A DNA stretch of 64,000 nt from Rapana venosa (Eukaryota > Mollusca > Gastropoda > Neogastropoda > Muricidae), in assembly GCA_028751875.1 (NCBI GenBank), contig CM054165.1, positions 25,205,304-25,269,303 of the forward strand. Direction: 5' to 3'. How positions within the stretch are numbered: position 1 is the first letter of the stretch; each line of letters begins with the position of its first letter. The position numbers and the translations under genes are program-made. Below, piece by piece: positions 36,466-48,990 of the stretch. Below the pieces are notes generated by a model, which worked only from the letters and a program-made list of their open reading frames with translations, searched no databases and was not told the DNA's origin.

Positions 36466-37199
36466 CATGGGTTTGAGATTATCGTCTTAAGGTTAGAAAT
36501 TTGCCCCGTGTGACCCCCACCAAATGGGTCAGATTGCAGTGACCACCTTTCCTTAGGAGCCGGTCCCGATAGGGGTCAATTGTTGATTTTTATCTTTTGA
36601 TGGTTATAAAAAAAAATAAAATTTTTTTGCCTTGTCTGAAGCATTTTGGGGTATTTTCTTTCCTTTTCTTTTAAAAATCGTTTAAAAACAACCAACGCCC
36701 CATCCTAAAACCCTATTACAATTTTTTTAAAAAAAAATTTGGCAATTTTTCATGTTGCATTTTCCCGGATTTCAATTTTTAATACTTTTCGTTTGAAATG
36801 TCTGTTTTTAAATTTTTTTGTTTGGTGTTGAATATTGACCTCTCATACAATGGATTATTAGTTTCGGAGAGTAATTTTTGTGTTTTTTTGTTATTTAACG
36901 AGTGAAAAAAACGAATTTCTGCTTTATTGTTCTATTTGAAACACAAAATTTTCCCAAAGGTTTCTGGTTTTGTTGTTCCGAAATTTTCCCGGAAAAACAA
37001 ATGCAACGGGAGGGGGGAGGGAGGGGAGGGGGGGAGATAGTGGTTATGGGGGCTGCTCGTGTCGGGGTTGGGTTCGAGCCACCCTGGGACCCCTTGAGGG
37101 GGTTTTTGTTTTTAATGGAGGTAACATCAGCCTCCCTTCTTCCCTAAGTTGTTTGGGGAGATTAAACGAGGTCTTGACGTGAAAATTTAACACCGTTGA
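36466..37199. other. Unassigned noisy intron sequence
   Basis: No recognisable feature. The G/A-rich patch at 37009-37040 is low complexity. Confidence 0.45.
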
Positions 37200-38460
37200 A
37201 ACCGTTTTGCAAAATACGTCTAGATTTAAAATTGTAAAAATTGCATGGTGTCCCAATATTAAAATTTTTTTTTGAGGAAGCGGGTATACTACCCCTTGTG
37301 AATCAGAAAAGCCTTGCTGCCAAAATTTTTGTTAAAGGTCGTTTATGAGATTTCTCCCCTCACCCAAATCCCCTTGATTGTAAGGTTTTTTAAAAAGGTG
37401 AAAGATCCCCTCCTTAAAATCTTTAGTTCTTTGCTTCCGCATTTTTTAATATTAAAAATGAACAAAAGCATGTGTTTAAACCCCTTTGCGCAATTCCCAA
37501 AGGGGGGGTAAACAAAACCCAGATTTGACATAGATAATCTAAGTATCAAAAAAAACAATTCACCGCATTGTTAAAAAGTTTGGTGTACCATCACAAATAA
37601 TCACTATAAAATTTTTTCATGTTTTTTACGGACGGTTTGTGCTTGAAGACGGTAGGGGTTTTTGGAGTGTTTTGTAAAACCCCGCTTAAAAAAGTGTGAG
37701 ACTATCATTTCGGGCGTTGTTTATCTATTTTGACGGCTGAACTTGTAGCCATACTTATGGCTTTAAATTATATTTCCTTTCTACCCATGAATGCCGGTAA
37801 CATCTTAATTTGTGTAGATTCTAAATCGGTGTTACATGCGCTTAGATCTACTGATCAAAACACAAGAAGTAAAATTACAACAGAAATAAACCATCTCATA
37901 CATCTTTTGTCAGTTAAAGATGTGGCTGTAACATTCTTGTAGGTTCCTTCACACTGTGGGATTATTCCCAATGAAAGAGTGGATCAAGCTGCCAGAAAAG
38001 CAGCTCACAATTCTAAAGGTACAGAAACTCTTCCTATTCCTTTAGATGTACACGCGCATCTTCCAGTCGCTTTCATGACATTCTTAAGAACTCGGATTCT
38101 CAGTACTATAAAAACTGTTTGAAAAGTACTTCTTTGTAGAACCAACTCCCTCTTGTTCCCGGATTTCTCTCAATGTCCCATACATATTATCAGTCTAATG
38201 TATCGTTTTCGCTTGAATGCTCTCCGTACAAAATTTTGCAAAAATATTCAATGTTTGTGTGGTGAACAAATCACGGTTCACGTTTGCTTGTGCGCTGCTC
38301 ATTAACAGGACTGTCGGTTTCACAAAAGCTTGGACACTGTCATCCACCCGACTGTCTTTTATCTCTAGAGCACATTTTGAATAAATTTTCGCTTCTTCGC
38401 GAGTTCTCTGTTTATTTCAATAGCAATCTGTTTGGTATCTACCTCTGATTCACGTTAAGC
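37200..38460 (+). mobile_element. LINE relic with RNase H domain (Jockey/I-like)
   Basis: RNase H motifs are in order on the + strand: TDG preceded by FF (about 37625-37636), TAELVAILMAL (37730-37762), ICVDSKSVLHAL (37810-37845), VPSHCGI and ERVDQAARKAA (37942-38000). These supply the expected D-E-D-D residues. Upstream (37270-37620) fits the RT thumb/connection region (ILPL.., shifted frames). Downstream is a degraded tail with several in-frame stops and a C.C..H-like patch near 38257-38300. It is dead. Sequence is noisy before about 37690 and clean after it within one element. Confidence 0.8.
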
Positions 38461-38619
38461 TGCTATGTGTCCTTATGGTTTATGTTGTATTAGTTGTTAG
38501 TTATGTTAGACTAGTTATGTTATACAAAGTATGGTATCCAGTAATATTTTGCTTTTTTCGGGGTTGTCGGGGGTGGGGGGGGGGGTTAGTCCTCTTGAGG
38601 TTTTCTTCTTTTTTCCCCC

Positions 38620-38649
38620 TCAACACACACACACACACACACACATCAC

Positions 38650-38727
<78 letters not shown>
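38620..38727. repeat. (CA)n(CT)n microsatellite
   Basis: ACACAC at 38622-38645 then about 70 bp of CT. Confidence 0.95.
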
Positions 38728-38728
<1 letters not shown>

Positions 38729-39049
38729 ACTCTAATGACGCATTCTAACTTACACAAGCTCATTTACACCCACACTTCCCTCGCCTTGTTATACATTGCT
38801 CATAATCCTTTTCTCTATTGTCTACTATCACTTACAGTGGACGGAAGCGTGGTCTGCCAGCTCCTCCTGGAGGAAATGAATGACATTGGTTTTTTAAATG
38901 CAGGCATACCGGTGTTGTTTTTAGACATCATCCCCGCAGTCAGAATGTAGCTACCTCAAGGGTGGGCAAGAACAGTCGCACGTGCAAAATGACAGCACTG
39001 GTGAACCTCGGAGTTCCTGCAAAGGGAGGAGAAGAGAGACCTGCACACC

Positions 39050-39515
39050 TGCACCGCCCAGCAGGGCTTCCTCTGTAGCCTGCCCTCCCTCCAGGGCCAC
39101 AAAGGTGACTGTAGCCTTCCTTCCCTCCAGGGCCACAGAGGTGACTGTAGCCTTCCTTCCCTCCAGGGCCATAGAGGTGACTGTAGCCTTCCTTCCCTCC
39201 AGGGCCACAGAGGTGACTGTAGCCTTCCTTCCCTCCAGGGCCACAGAGGTGACTGTAGCCTTCCTTCCCTCCAGGGCCACAGAGGTGACTGTTAGCCTTC
39301 CTTCCTCCAGGGCCACAGAGGTGACTGTAGCCTTCTCTTCCCTCCAGGGCACAGAGGTGGATGTAGCCTTCCTTCCTCCAGGCACAAAAGGTGACTGTAG
39401 CCTTCCCCCCCCTCCAGGGGACACAGAGGTGACTGAAGCCTTCCCTCCCTCCGGGCCACAGAGGTGACTGTGCTTCCTTCCCTCAGGGCACAGAGGTGAC
39501 TGTACTTTTTCTTCC
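39050..39515. repeat. 36-bp minisatellite
   Basis: About 12 copies of GTGACTGTAGCCTTCCTTCC then CTCCAGGGCCACAGAG. At 36 bp the period keeps frame, so it reads as a 12-residue VAFLPSRATEVT repeat on + and a matching repeat on minus. Copies after 39290 have small indels. It lies within an SLC22 intron and is not a gene. Confidence 0.93.
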
Positions 39516-39539
39516 TCCCTGTCCCGTAGGGAAAGTGGC

Positions 39540-39760
39540 AGGATGTTTAAGACGTTTTGCCTTGGCAACAAGTTAACCCGTAAGAATTCTGGGTTCGATT
39601 CCCATCCTCGCCCTTTCTCCCAGTTGTTGACAAAAAATCGAACTGAATGTTCAAAGCCTTCGGATGAGACTATAAACCGAGGCCCTGTGTGCGAACGCAC
39701 GCAGAACATCTTGCACACACGTTAAAATCCTGTTCCATTTTTCGTAAGAGTAGGCCATTG
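39540..39760 (+). mobile_element. tRNA-derived SINE (family D)
   Basis: B-box TTCTGGGTTCGATTCCC (39587-39603) in a degenerate tRNA-like head. The conserved core follows: TCGGATGAGACTATAAACCG then AGGCCCTGTGTGCGAACGCA, ending in the CACACACGTTAAAATCCTGT block. It is a shared core with 57.4, 30.1 and 61.5 kb. Confidence 0.85.
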
Positions 39761-40061
39761 TGTACCGGTGGTAACAGATGACAATTTACAAAACCGTATA
39801 CACACGGGGACTAGATGTAAAAAAAGCACACAAGTGCTTATTCCATTATCCTCGATATAAAAGAATAAATATCAAATATCAAATGAAATATCCACAGTCT
39901 CTCTGCGCTGAAAACTTAGACTATTTTGGTTGCACCCCCAAACCCTCAAAACAGTCTCAATGTTGGTTGCAGACTTACCTGAAAAAGTCTCTATGTTGGT
40001 TGCAGACTACAGCAACCTCAAAACATACTGACATGTCCCTATAAATGTTTTCCCTTGCCAG

Positions 40062-40301
40062 TTTTTCGCCAGAGAGTGTGCGTTGGCTGGCGGCTAAAGG
40101 GAAGCTGGAGGCAGCAGAGGAGGTTGTGGACAGGATCGCCAGGATCAACGGGAAGAGCAAGGCCCCAGACACCAGGGAAAAGTTGGGCCTTCTGGCTGAG
40201 GCAGAGAAGGCTCACGGGGACAGGCAGCAGAGACATACCTACCACACCTTGTTCAGGGGCTGGAGAAGCGCCTTCAAGACCCTCGTCCTGGCTTTCTCTT
40301 G
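40062..40301 (+). CDS. SLC22 transporter exon c (PESxRWL loop)
   Basis: This 240-base exon lies between a ccag acceptor and a gtcagt donor; its first base completes TT+T (Phe). It reads FSPESVRWLAAKGKLEAAEE. This is the family's conserved loop after TM6 (PES.RWL..KG....AE), followed by a charged cytoplasmic segment (about residues 20-65) and the start of TM7 (FKTLVLAFSW). It ends TG, completing Trp with the G of exon d. No frameshift is present; this is clean sequence. The donor gtcagt is weaker than consensus, and a stop would follow within four codons if it were read through. Confidence 0.93.
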
Positions 40302-40326
40302 GTCAGTGTCAGGCTGACACAAGGCC

Positions 40327-43300
40327 TTTAGGATAAACTCTACAGGTGTCACATGTACGAGCTTTTTAAAAGGATAAACCGGTGTTACATGACATGTAGG
40401 AGCTTTTTAAAGGATAAACTCTTCTGTCACATGTTAGAGCTTTATAAAGGATAAACTGGTGTCACGTGTAGGAGCTTTATAAGGGAAAACTGGTGTTAAG
40501 GATAAAGGATAAACTGGTGTTACATCTAGGAACTTTTTTAATTAAAGGATAAACTGGTGTTACATGTAGGAGCTTTTTTAATTAAAAGATAAACTGGAGT
40601 CACATGAAGGAGCTTTATAAAGTTAAAGATAAACTGGTGTCACATGTAGGAGCTTTATAACGGATAATTTGGTGTCACGTGTAGGAGCTTTATAAAGGAT
40701 AAACTGGTGTCACATGTAGGAGCTTTTTAAAGGATAAACTGGTGTCACATGTAGAAGTTTTTTAACTAAAGGATAAACAGGTGTCACATGTAGGAGCTTT
40801 TATAATTAAAGACTAAACCGGTGTCACACGTAGGAGCTTTTTTAATGAAAGGATAAACTGTTGTCACATGTAGGAGCTCTAAAAATTAAAAGATTAAACT
40901 GTTGTCACATGTAGGGGCTTTTTTAATGAAAGGATAAACTGTTGTCACATGTAGGAGCTCTAAAAATTAAAGGCTAAACTGTTGTCACATGTAGGGATTT
41001 TTTAATTAAAGGATAAACTGTTGTCACATGTAGTGGCTTTTTAATTAAAGGATAAACTGGTGTTACATGTAGAAGCTTTTAAAATTAAATGATAAACTGG
41101 TGCCGCATGTAGGAGCTTTTTGAAGGATAAACTGGTGTCACATGTAGGAGCTTTATAAAGGATAGACTGGTGTTACATGTAGGAGCTTTTTTTTTTATTA
41201 AAGGAGAAACTGATGTAACATGTATGGGCTTTTTAATTAAAGGATAAACTGGTCTTACTTGTAGAAGCTTTTTTAATTAACGAATAAACTGATGTCACAT
41301 GTAGGAGCTTTTTTATTTTATGGATAAACTGGTGTCACATGTAGGAGCTTTTTTATTTTAAGGATAAACTGGTGTCACATGTACGAGCTTTTTCTTTAAA
41401 GGATAAACTGGTGTCACATGTAGGAGCTTTTTATAGGATAAACTGGTGTTACATGTAGGAGCTTTATAATTAATAAACGGATGTTACATGTAGTAGCTTT
41501 AAAAAGGATAAACTACTGTCACATGACATGTAGTAGCTTTATACAGGAAACCTGCTGTCACATGTAGGAGCTTTATAAAGTGAAAGATTTACTGGTGTCA
41601 AATGTAGGAGCTTTATAAAGGATTAAATAGTTTTTCATATAGGAGCTTTAAAAAGGATAAACTGGTGTCACATTAAGGAGCTTTATAAAGGATAAACTGG
41701 TGTCACATGTAGGAGCTTTATGAAGGATAAACTGGTGTTACATGTAGGAGCTTTATAAAGGATAAACTGGTGTTACATGTGGAAGCTTTATAAAGAATAA
41801 ACTGGTGTTACATGTAAGACCTTTATAAAGGATAAACTGGTGTTACATGTAGGAGCTTTTTTTAAGTAAAGGATAAACTGGTGTCACATGTAGGAGCTTT
41901 ATAAAGTGAAAGATAAACTGTTGTCACATGTAGGAGCTTTATGAAATGAAAGATAAACTGGTGTCACATGTAATAGCTTTTTTAATGAAAGGATAAACTG
42001 GTGTCAAATGTAGAAGCTTTTTAAATTAAAGGATTAACTGATGTCACATGTAGGTCCTTTCTAAAGGATTAACTGGTGTCACATGACATGTAGGAGCTTT
42101 ATAAAGGATTAACTGGTGTCACATGTAGGAGCTTTATAAAGTTAAAGATTAACTGGTGTCACATGTAGGAGCTTTATAAAGGATAAACTGGTGTCACGTG
42201 TAGGAGCTTTATAAAGAATAAACTGGTGTCACGTGTAGGAGCTTTATAAAGGATAAACTGGTGTCAAATGTAGGAGCTTTATAAAGGATAAACTGGTGTT
42301 ACATGTAGGAGCTTTCTAAAAGATAAACTAGTGTCAGGTGTAGGAGCTTTATAAAGGATGAACCGGTGTCACATGTAGAAGCTTTATAAAGTTAAAGATC
42401 AACTAATGTCACATGTAGGATCTCTATAAAGGATAAACTGGTGTCACATGTAGGAGCTTTTTAAAGGATAAACTGGTGTCACATGTATGGGCTTTTTTAA
42501 ATTAAAGGATAAATTGGTGTCACATGTAGGAGCTTTTTTAACTAAAGGATCAACTGGTGTCACATGTAGGAGCTTTTTTAATTAAAGAATAAACTGGTGT
42601 CTCATGAAGGAGCTTTATAGAGGATAAACGCGTGTCACATGTAGGAGCTTTATAATTAATAAACTGGTGTTACATATATGGGCTTTATAAAGGATAACCT
42701 AGTGTCACATGTAGGAGCTTTATAAAGGATGAACTGGTGTCCAATGTAGGAGCTTTATAAAGTTAAAGATTAATTTGTGTCACATGTAGAAACTTTATAA
42801 AAGATAAACTAGTGTCACATGTAGGAGCTTTATAAAGGATAAACTGGTGTCACATGTAGGAGTTTTATAAGTATAAAATGGTGTCAAATGTAGGAGCTTT
42901 ATAAGTAATAAACTGGTGTCACATGTAGGAGCTTTATAAAGTTAAAGATTAACTTGTTTTACATTTAGGAGCTTTATAAAGGATAAACTGGTGTTACATC
43001 TATGAGTGTTATAAAGGATAAACTAATGTCACATGTAGGAGCTTTATAAAGGATAAACTAGTGTGACATGTAGGAGCTTTATAAAGGGATAAACTGGTGT
43101 CACATGTAGTAGCTTTATAAAGGATAAACTGGTGTCACATGTAGGAGCTTTATAAAGGATAAACTGGTGTCATGTGTAGGAGCTTTATAAAGGATAAACT
43201 GATATCACATGTAGGAGCTTTATAAAGGATAAACTGGTGTCACATGTAGGAGCTTTATAAATTTAAAGATTAACTTGTGTCACATGTAGAAGTTTTATAA

Positions 43301-44115
43301 AGGATAAACTAGTGTCACATGTAGGAGCTTTATAAAAGATAAACTAGTGTCACATGTAGGAGCTTTATAAAGGATAAACTGGTGTCACATGTAGGAGCTT
43401 TATAAAGGATAAACTAGTGTCACATGTAGTAGCTTTATAAAGGATAAACTGGTGTCACGTGTAGGAGCTTTATAAAGGATAAACAGGTGTTACATGTGAG
43501 AGCTTTATAAAGGATAAACTAGTGTTATATGTAAGAGCTTTATAAAGGATAAACTAGTGTTATATGTAAGAGCTTTATAAAGGATAAACTGGTGTCACGT
43601 GTATGAGCTTTATAAAGGATAAACTGGTGTTACATGTAGGAGGTTTTTTCAGTAAAGGATAAACTGGTGTCACATGTAGGAGCTTTGTAAAGTGAAAGAT
43701 AAACTGTTGTCACATGTAGGAGCTGTATAAAATGAAAGATAAACTGTTGTCACATATATGTATGAGCTTTTTTAATGAAAGGATAAACTGGTGTCATATG
43801 TAGGAGCTTTTTTAATTAAAGGATTAACTGGTGTCATATGTAGGAGCTTTTTATAGGATAAACTGGTGTCACATGACATGTAGGAGCTTTATAAAGGATA
43901 AACTGGTGTTACATGTAGGAGCTTTATAAAGGATAAACTGGTGTTACATGTAGGAGCTTTATAAAGGATAAACTGGTGTTACATGTAGGAGCTTTATAAA
44001 GGATAAACTGGTGTTACATGTAGGAGCTTTATAAAGGATAAACTGGTGTTACATGTAGGAGCTTTATAAAGTTAAAGATTAACTGGTGTCACATGCAGGA
44101 GCTCTTTTTTTACTT
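40327..44115. repeat. 35-bp minisatellite, about 105 copies
   Basis: Unit AAACTGGTGTCACATGTAGG then AGCTTTATAAAGGAT, continuous for 3.8 kb and starting 25 bp after the exon c donor. Variants have TTTTTAATTAAAGGAT tails, mostly at 40.5-42.1 kb and 42.48-42.6 kb. The most uniform copies are at 43.0-43.6 and 43.9-44.05 kb. It has no spacers, so it is not a CRISPR array. Confidence 0.97.
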
Positions 44116-44554
44116 GACGTATAAGCCGTGCATATTGCTATCAACTGGATGCTGAGTGTTTTCTTAATTGTGCGTGTGTTATGGTTTGGATCATTTTAGG
44201 TCAGCTGGCTCAATAAACTGCTCTGACATGATTATTGTTGTCACTTCGTTGTGCACTGCTTTCTGGGGACGTTGTTACTAGACCTGCTGCTGTGACATGT
44301 TCACTGAGCTTCGTCCTTCAAGAAGCCGTTGCCATCAGGCTTTTCCTTCAACCGTGTGGTGCCTATTTCGCACACTGTGCTGCAGACTGTTAGGTGTTTA
44401 CTGGCCTTCTACTTAAACATGTTTGCTCCTTCTTCTTAAAATATACTATCATCACCTCTTTCTGTAAAAAAACAAACACCCAACCCCGAACTTTATCAAT
44501 AAAACAGTGGTCCTGTAAGTGTTGCCATTGACTTTCTACTTGAAGGATGAGGGA
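44116..44554. other. Unassigned intron sequence
   Basis: Clean, normal-complexity DNA. No exon or repeat family was recognised. Confidence 0.5.
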
Positions 44555-44690
44555 GCTGGGATCACTTGGTGGTCGGAACACTCGCTGTCCCCAAACGAGG
44601 GTTAAGCAGCGTTGAGTGTGGCTACCTATTGTGATGGATCCTTTCATACCTGATAACGGGATACCCGCCCTCTTTAGATGGATATCTGAT
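44555..44690 (+). mobile_element. SINE family B fragment (tRNA/5S-like)
   Basis: CACTTGGTGGTCGGAACACT (44563-44582) matches the A-box region of the SINE at 11510-11807. It is followed by GTTAAGCAGCGTTGAGTGTG (44601-44620) and GCCCTCTTTAG (44667-44677). The middle is shortened. Confidence 0.75.
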
Positions 44691-44696
44691 GACTGG

Positions 44697-44729
<33 letters not shown>

Positions 44730-44880
44730 TATGGAATTTATATAGCGCTGAATCTTGTAAAGCAACAAATCAAAGCGCTCAGATTTTATTTCATACCACT
44801 TTAAGTCACGGCAGATTTCTCTCCGTGAAATTCGGGCTGCTCTCCCCGGGGAGAGCGGGAGAACGCGTCGCCACTTAGCT
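44697..44880 (-). mobile_element. SINE tail: (TAA)n, TATGGAATTTATATAGCGC, palindrome
   Basis: (TAA)n 44697-44728, then ATGGAATTTATATAGCGC (44731-44748), CAAATCAAAGCGCT, and the perfect palindrome GCTCTCCCCGGGGAGAGC (44839-44856). In reverse it matches the tail of the SINE at 61.48-61.84 kb. Confidence 0.8.
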
Positions 44881-44909
44881 ACTTACTTACTTACTTACTT
44901 ACTTACTTA
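44875..44909. repeat. (ACTT)n microsatellite
   Basis: About eight copies of ACTT at the 3' end of the neighbouring LINE. Confidence 0.9.
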
Positions 44910-47900
44910 GGCCCATCACTCCCCCTGGAGCATAGGCCGCCGACAACAGTCCGCCAGAGTCCTCTGTCCTGGGCTATTCTCTCCAGCTTTCTCCAGGTAT
45001 ATCCCATCTTCTTGGTTTCTGCCTCAAGGTCACGTCGCCAGGTGTTTCTTGGCCTTCCTCTTTTGGTTTTCAATAGGGATTCCATGATAGTGCCTCCCTT
45101 GTGATGTTGCTGTTTGGTTTTCTCGGGGTGTCCCTGATCCCCCCCCTCTCCTGCCCCGGGTTTTTCTTTCCCTCGGTTTTGGCACCCTGGTTGTTATTTG
45201 CCACAGTCTGGGTTGCCCTTTGGTGCCCGGGCAGGGATCTTAAAGGATTCGCCCTAAAGGCACTGTTGATGAAGGTCTGCATTTTCTTGATGGGGGTTTT
45301 TTGGTCCCCATGCCCCCTTTTCATTCATTTGGGACTGTTTTTACGTTGAGTTAAATTTGGGGAAATAATCTTTGAGGGGGTCGAAAACTCCCTTGGGGAG
45401 CCCAGATTTTTTCTTCAGCTAAAATTCGCTGCCCTCACCTTCCCAATTTCTTGCTCTGACGTCTGCCCGTGCCCCCCTTGCATTTTAAAATTTGAGCTCC
45501 CTTAGGTATTTTGAATGTCTCCCCCTTCTTTTCCACCCTTCCCATTTGTGTGACTGGGCCCTCACTCGCAACTTTAACTTGAGAATCTTGGTTTTTCCCC
45601 TTTCATTTTCTTGAGCCCCCAACTTGTAAGAGGTGGCTGCTAGTTCTTAGTCTTGCCCGCATCTTTTGGCGCTGTGGGAAAGCAGGGCCAGGTCGCTGTA
45701 AAATCAAAGGATCACCCCAGCGGGCCCCACATGCCCCCACTGGATTCCTTTTTCCTTCTGTAGCTGTTGTTTGTTTTTAAAGGTCCAATTAAAATTCCGC
45801 CAGGGGGAAGGGGAAAAGGTGACGGGAGACACCTTTGCATGATTTCCGGCTTTCCTTAAAAAGCTTTTTGTGATTGTCCCCCGGGGGGACCACCCAAAAA
45901 GGGCCCTTCCCTTTCTGGGATTTTTGATCAAGTTGACCATTTTTTGCACTCCATGGGGGGCGAAGCTTTTTCCCCAGAGGTGTTGGGTCCCCCCTGTCGA
46001 ATGCTTTTCCATAATCAAAATTTGATGTATAAAGATAAAGTTCCCCCCTTCAAAAAGTTTTTGCCCAAACGTTTGAAGCGAAAGTGGAAAATCTGTTTCA
46101 ACGCATAAATCTGTTCTGGCGGAAGCCGCCTGCTGGTCCAAGGAGAGGGTCACTGAAATTTTCATTCTCTCGGGAGGATCCCGTAAAGATTTTTTCCTGG
46201 CACCGACAGAAGCTTTAAAACCCCTCTATATTTGGCACATTTTGCTGAGGTCTCCCTTTCTTTGGGAGCTTGATGAGGTAGCCCTCCTTTGAGTCTTTAT
46301 GGGACCCTTTTTCCCCTCTTCCCAAATCTTCCCAAGAGAGGGTACAGCATCTTTTACCCCTGGGCTCCAGGTCTGCCTTTAGGGGCTTCTGCCCGGGATT
46401 TTTTTCCGGGGCCTGCTGCCTTGCCATTTCTCACATTTTAGGGTTTCCTATCTCCTCCCAGGGTTTGGTTGCTCACAGTTGATGTCTAGGCTCCCAACAG
46501 CCGGTCGAAAGTCCCGGGGGGTTTTTAAGCGACGGGTCTTTTAGGAGTTCCCCAAAGTGCTAGGGCCCCTCTTTTTATTGCCAAAATCTGGCCCCGGGTG
46601 GTGTTTCCTTTCTTGGTTTTTTTGAAAATTTTCGCCCCAGGGCCCGCTGTACTTCCCTTTAGAGTTTCCTTTAAATGGGTGGCATACAGCAAACTTCAAG
46701 TTGTTACTGGGGTGCCCGGGTTTTCCCCGGGCCTCCTCTGCTTTGGGTGCGATGGGGGTTGCGCTTTTTCTGTTTTTTGCCTCCTTTGACTTCTCTGTTG
46801 GGTTCTGTGAAGTCCCCGCTTGGCCTTTTCCTTTGCTGCTCTTGTCCCGGGTGTTTGTTTTTAAATGCGGGTTTCTTTTTTTTCGTTCCTTTTTTTCCAA
46901 ATCTTTCCCATTGTGACTGCCGGGTATCCATTCCTTCTTGGGGTCTCTTGGGGCCCCCCTACTTCCTGACAAAATTGGGCTTTTGTCTCTTTCACTTTCT
47001 TTTCCCCTGGCTCCGATTTCAGTTTTCTTTTTCAACCCGTTCTTTTAAAACTTGGTTTCTTGTTGGGGAGGGAAAAGCTTTAAAATTTTTCATTTTTCTT
47101 TGAGTCTTTCAAACAGGGTGGGTTGAACTTTTTGGGGGCTTTTTGGTGTTTTCTTCCATCCAGTTTTTTCTTAAGCTTTTCTTCAGCCCCGGCTACCAAA
47201 AAATGGTTTTCAATGCAACGTCGCCCTCTTTTCACCCTTACATTCCCGTAGAGAACCCCCTGAATTTTCTTGGCCCTTCAGAATGGTCGATATGATTCTC
47301 ATCACATGATTTGGTGATACCCAGGGGCCTTTTGTTTTTTCCTTTTTTGGGGGGGGAAAAAAAGGGTGCCACTGGTTACCAGATTGTTGATAAAAACAGA
47401 AGTCTTCAAACTTTTCGCCATTCCCCATTCATCTCTCCAATCCGGTCTTTCCCCAAAATTTCCCCGCATCCCCTGGGTTTTCTTTCCCAAAAATTTTGGG
47501 ATTGAAGTCACCCATGGGGGATGTTTATTTTCTTTTTCGGGTTTCTTGGCAATGACGTTATGCAGCCCTTTTAGAATTGGGTCTTTTGGGTTCTTCATCG
47601 CCCTCATTAGTTTGGGGGATAACCCCGGATTTAGTTCATCCCTTTATCTTCTTTTTATTTCCCGAAGGGTGCCGGGGATGATTCTTGATCGGTGGTTCCC
47701 ATCCAAACCCGGGCTCGCTGCGCAAAAGGCTTGACAACATGACCTACACCCTTTTGTGTGGGAGGGGTTTTTCTTCTTCCTGCCAGAATAAAGCAGCATC
47801 TCTCCGTGAGCAGTCCCCTTTGCCTACTGTGCCAATGGTCTCATAAGCCCAAAAAAAAAGTGAGGGTTTTAAATTTTTATCTCTGCTTCTACTTGGGGTT

Positions 47901-48235
47901 GTTTTTCCCGGCTTTATACATGTCCTCAAAATTCCCGTTCCGACGGTTTATGTCCCCGGGCGGGTAAAAATGGGGGGCGGGCCCTTTTGGCCCTTTCCCT
48001 AGAAATCACGGCTTTCCCCCCACAGGGCGTCCCTACACCTCTTTTGGGGGAGGACCCTTCCTCTTTCCCCGGGCAGTATCCCCCTTTGGTCCCTTTTTTG
48101 CGTTTTTCCCGTAGCAACTTTGTTTTTTTCGGGGGGGGGTTTTCCCAGCCCCACCCCAACCCCCCTCCCCTTTTTCAACCGGGGTTGGGACCGGCCAAGG
48201 CCCGGGGTTGATAAATTTGGTACTCACCCCTTAGA
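44903..48235 (-). mobile_element. APE-type LINE (second family), broken by indels
   Basis: Reading the minus strand: endonuclease pieces near 47600-47300 (NGEKFEDFC, INNLVTSGTLFF and WVSP), a Lys-rich linker (47035-46541), RT start with EGYLIKLPKKG (46287-46255), SLDQQA (46152-46135), a frame-shifted FIDYEKAFD region near 46020 and LI.N..(K/E)G (about 45935). The clean C-terminus is TREALSWNP (about 45095) and RGRPRNTWRRDLEAETKK (45060-45007), up to QDRGLWRTVVGGLC. It differs from the RTE family elsewhere in the window. Clade is not assigned; it is RTE-like or near it. Indels throughout follow the noisy texture. Sequence is clean only below about 45100. Confidence 0.78.
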
Positions 48236-48710
48236 GGATACCTGATTTCCCAAATTGGGTACTCGCCCCCTCAAAGGGGGTTTTCTGTTTCCTGTTTAAA
48301 TGGGTTTCCTGCCCTCTTTTGGAAGGTAAAAACAGAGGAAAAGGTGCCCCTTCTCCAAAAAGGTTTGTCCCTTTGAAAAAATTAGGTCATGGCACCTGGG
48401 GGCACAGAGCTTGGGAACAATTTTTTTACCATTTTTACTGTCAGCTATTTTCTGACTTTCTTTTTAAAAACATTTTTTCAAATTTTTCCTTCAAGAAGTA
48501 TGGGGTTTAACAGAATGAAAACAATGTTTGGGGGGTTTTTTAAATTTTTTTTTTTTATGTGTTTTTTCAGAAGTAAAACAATTAAAGTTCATAAGAAAAA
48601 GGGCGTTCTTGAAACTTTTTATTGACCCCTACTAAAGGATGACATCCCCCTTCTTGTTGACTTTTTCCCAATTGCTCTGTTCATTGTATCAAATAAGTTA
48701 AAAAAAAAAG

Positions 48711-48990
48711 GGGGGTCCCATAAAACAGGGCGTTGGGGACGAGCGGGCAGAGACCCAGCCTCTCCAGGGGCCAGCATATTGGGAGCGGCGCCAAACCCTC
48801 TCCCCCGCTTTTAAAATTTTCCCCCTTCCCAAAAAAAAAGGGGATTTGGGCTAATTTTTAAAAGGGGTGAACTGGGGAGGGGTTTTCTGGGAACCCCAAA
48901 ACTGTTTACTCCCCCCGGGGGCACCAGGCAACCCGCTTGGGCCTCCCGCTTTGGGAGGCGAGGCCCGATCAGGGGGGAGCTAGCCTGTCC
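48711..48990 (-). mobile_element. SINE family B copy, noisy
   Basis: Shares CCATA..A, GGGCAGAGACC, CCAGCATATTGGGAGCGGCG and GGTGAACTGGGG with 11520-11690 in the same order and orientation. The 5S-like part is blurred (48900-48985). Confidence 0.7.

Noticed and set aside
38846..38950. Candidate exon after CTTACAG reading DGSVVCQLLLEEMND
   Set aside because: It has a good acceptor-like step but no match to SLC22 at this point of the protein. Exons b and c already join in phase without it.
40327..44115. CRISPR-like regular 35-bp repeats
   Set aside because: Units abut directly with no unique spacers, and the setting is an intron of an animal gene.
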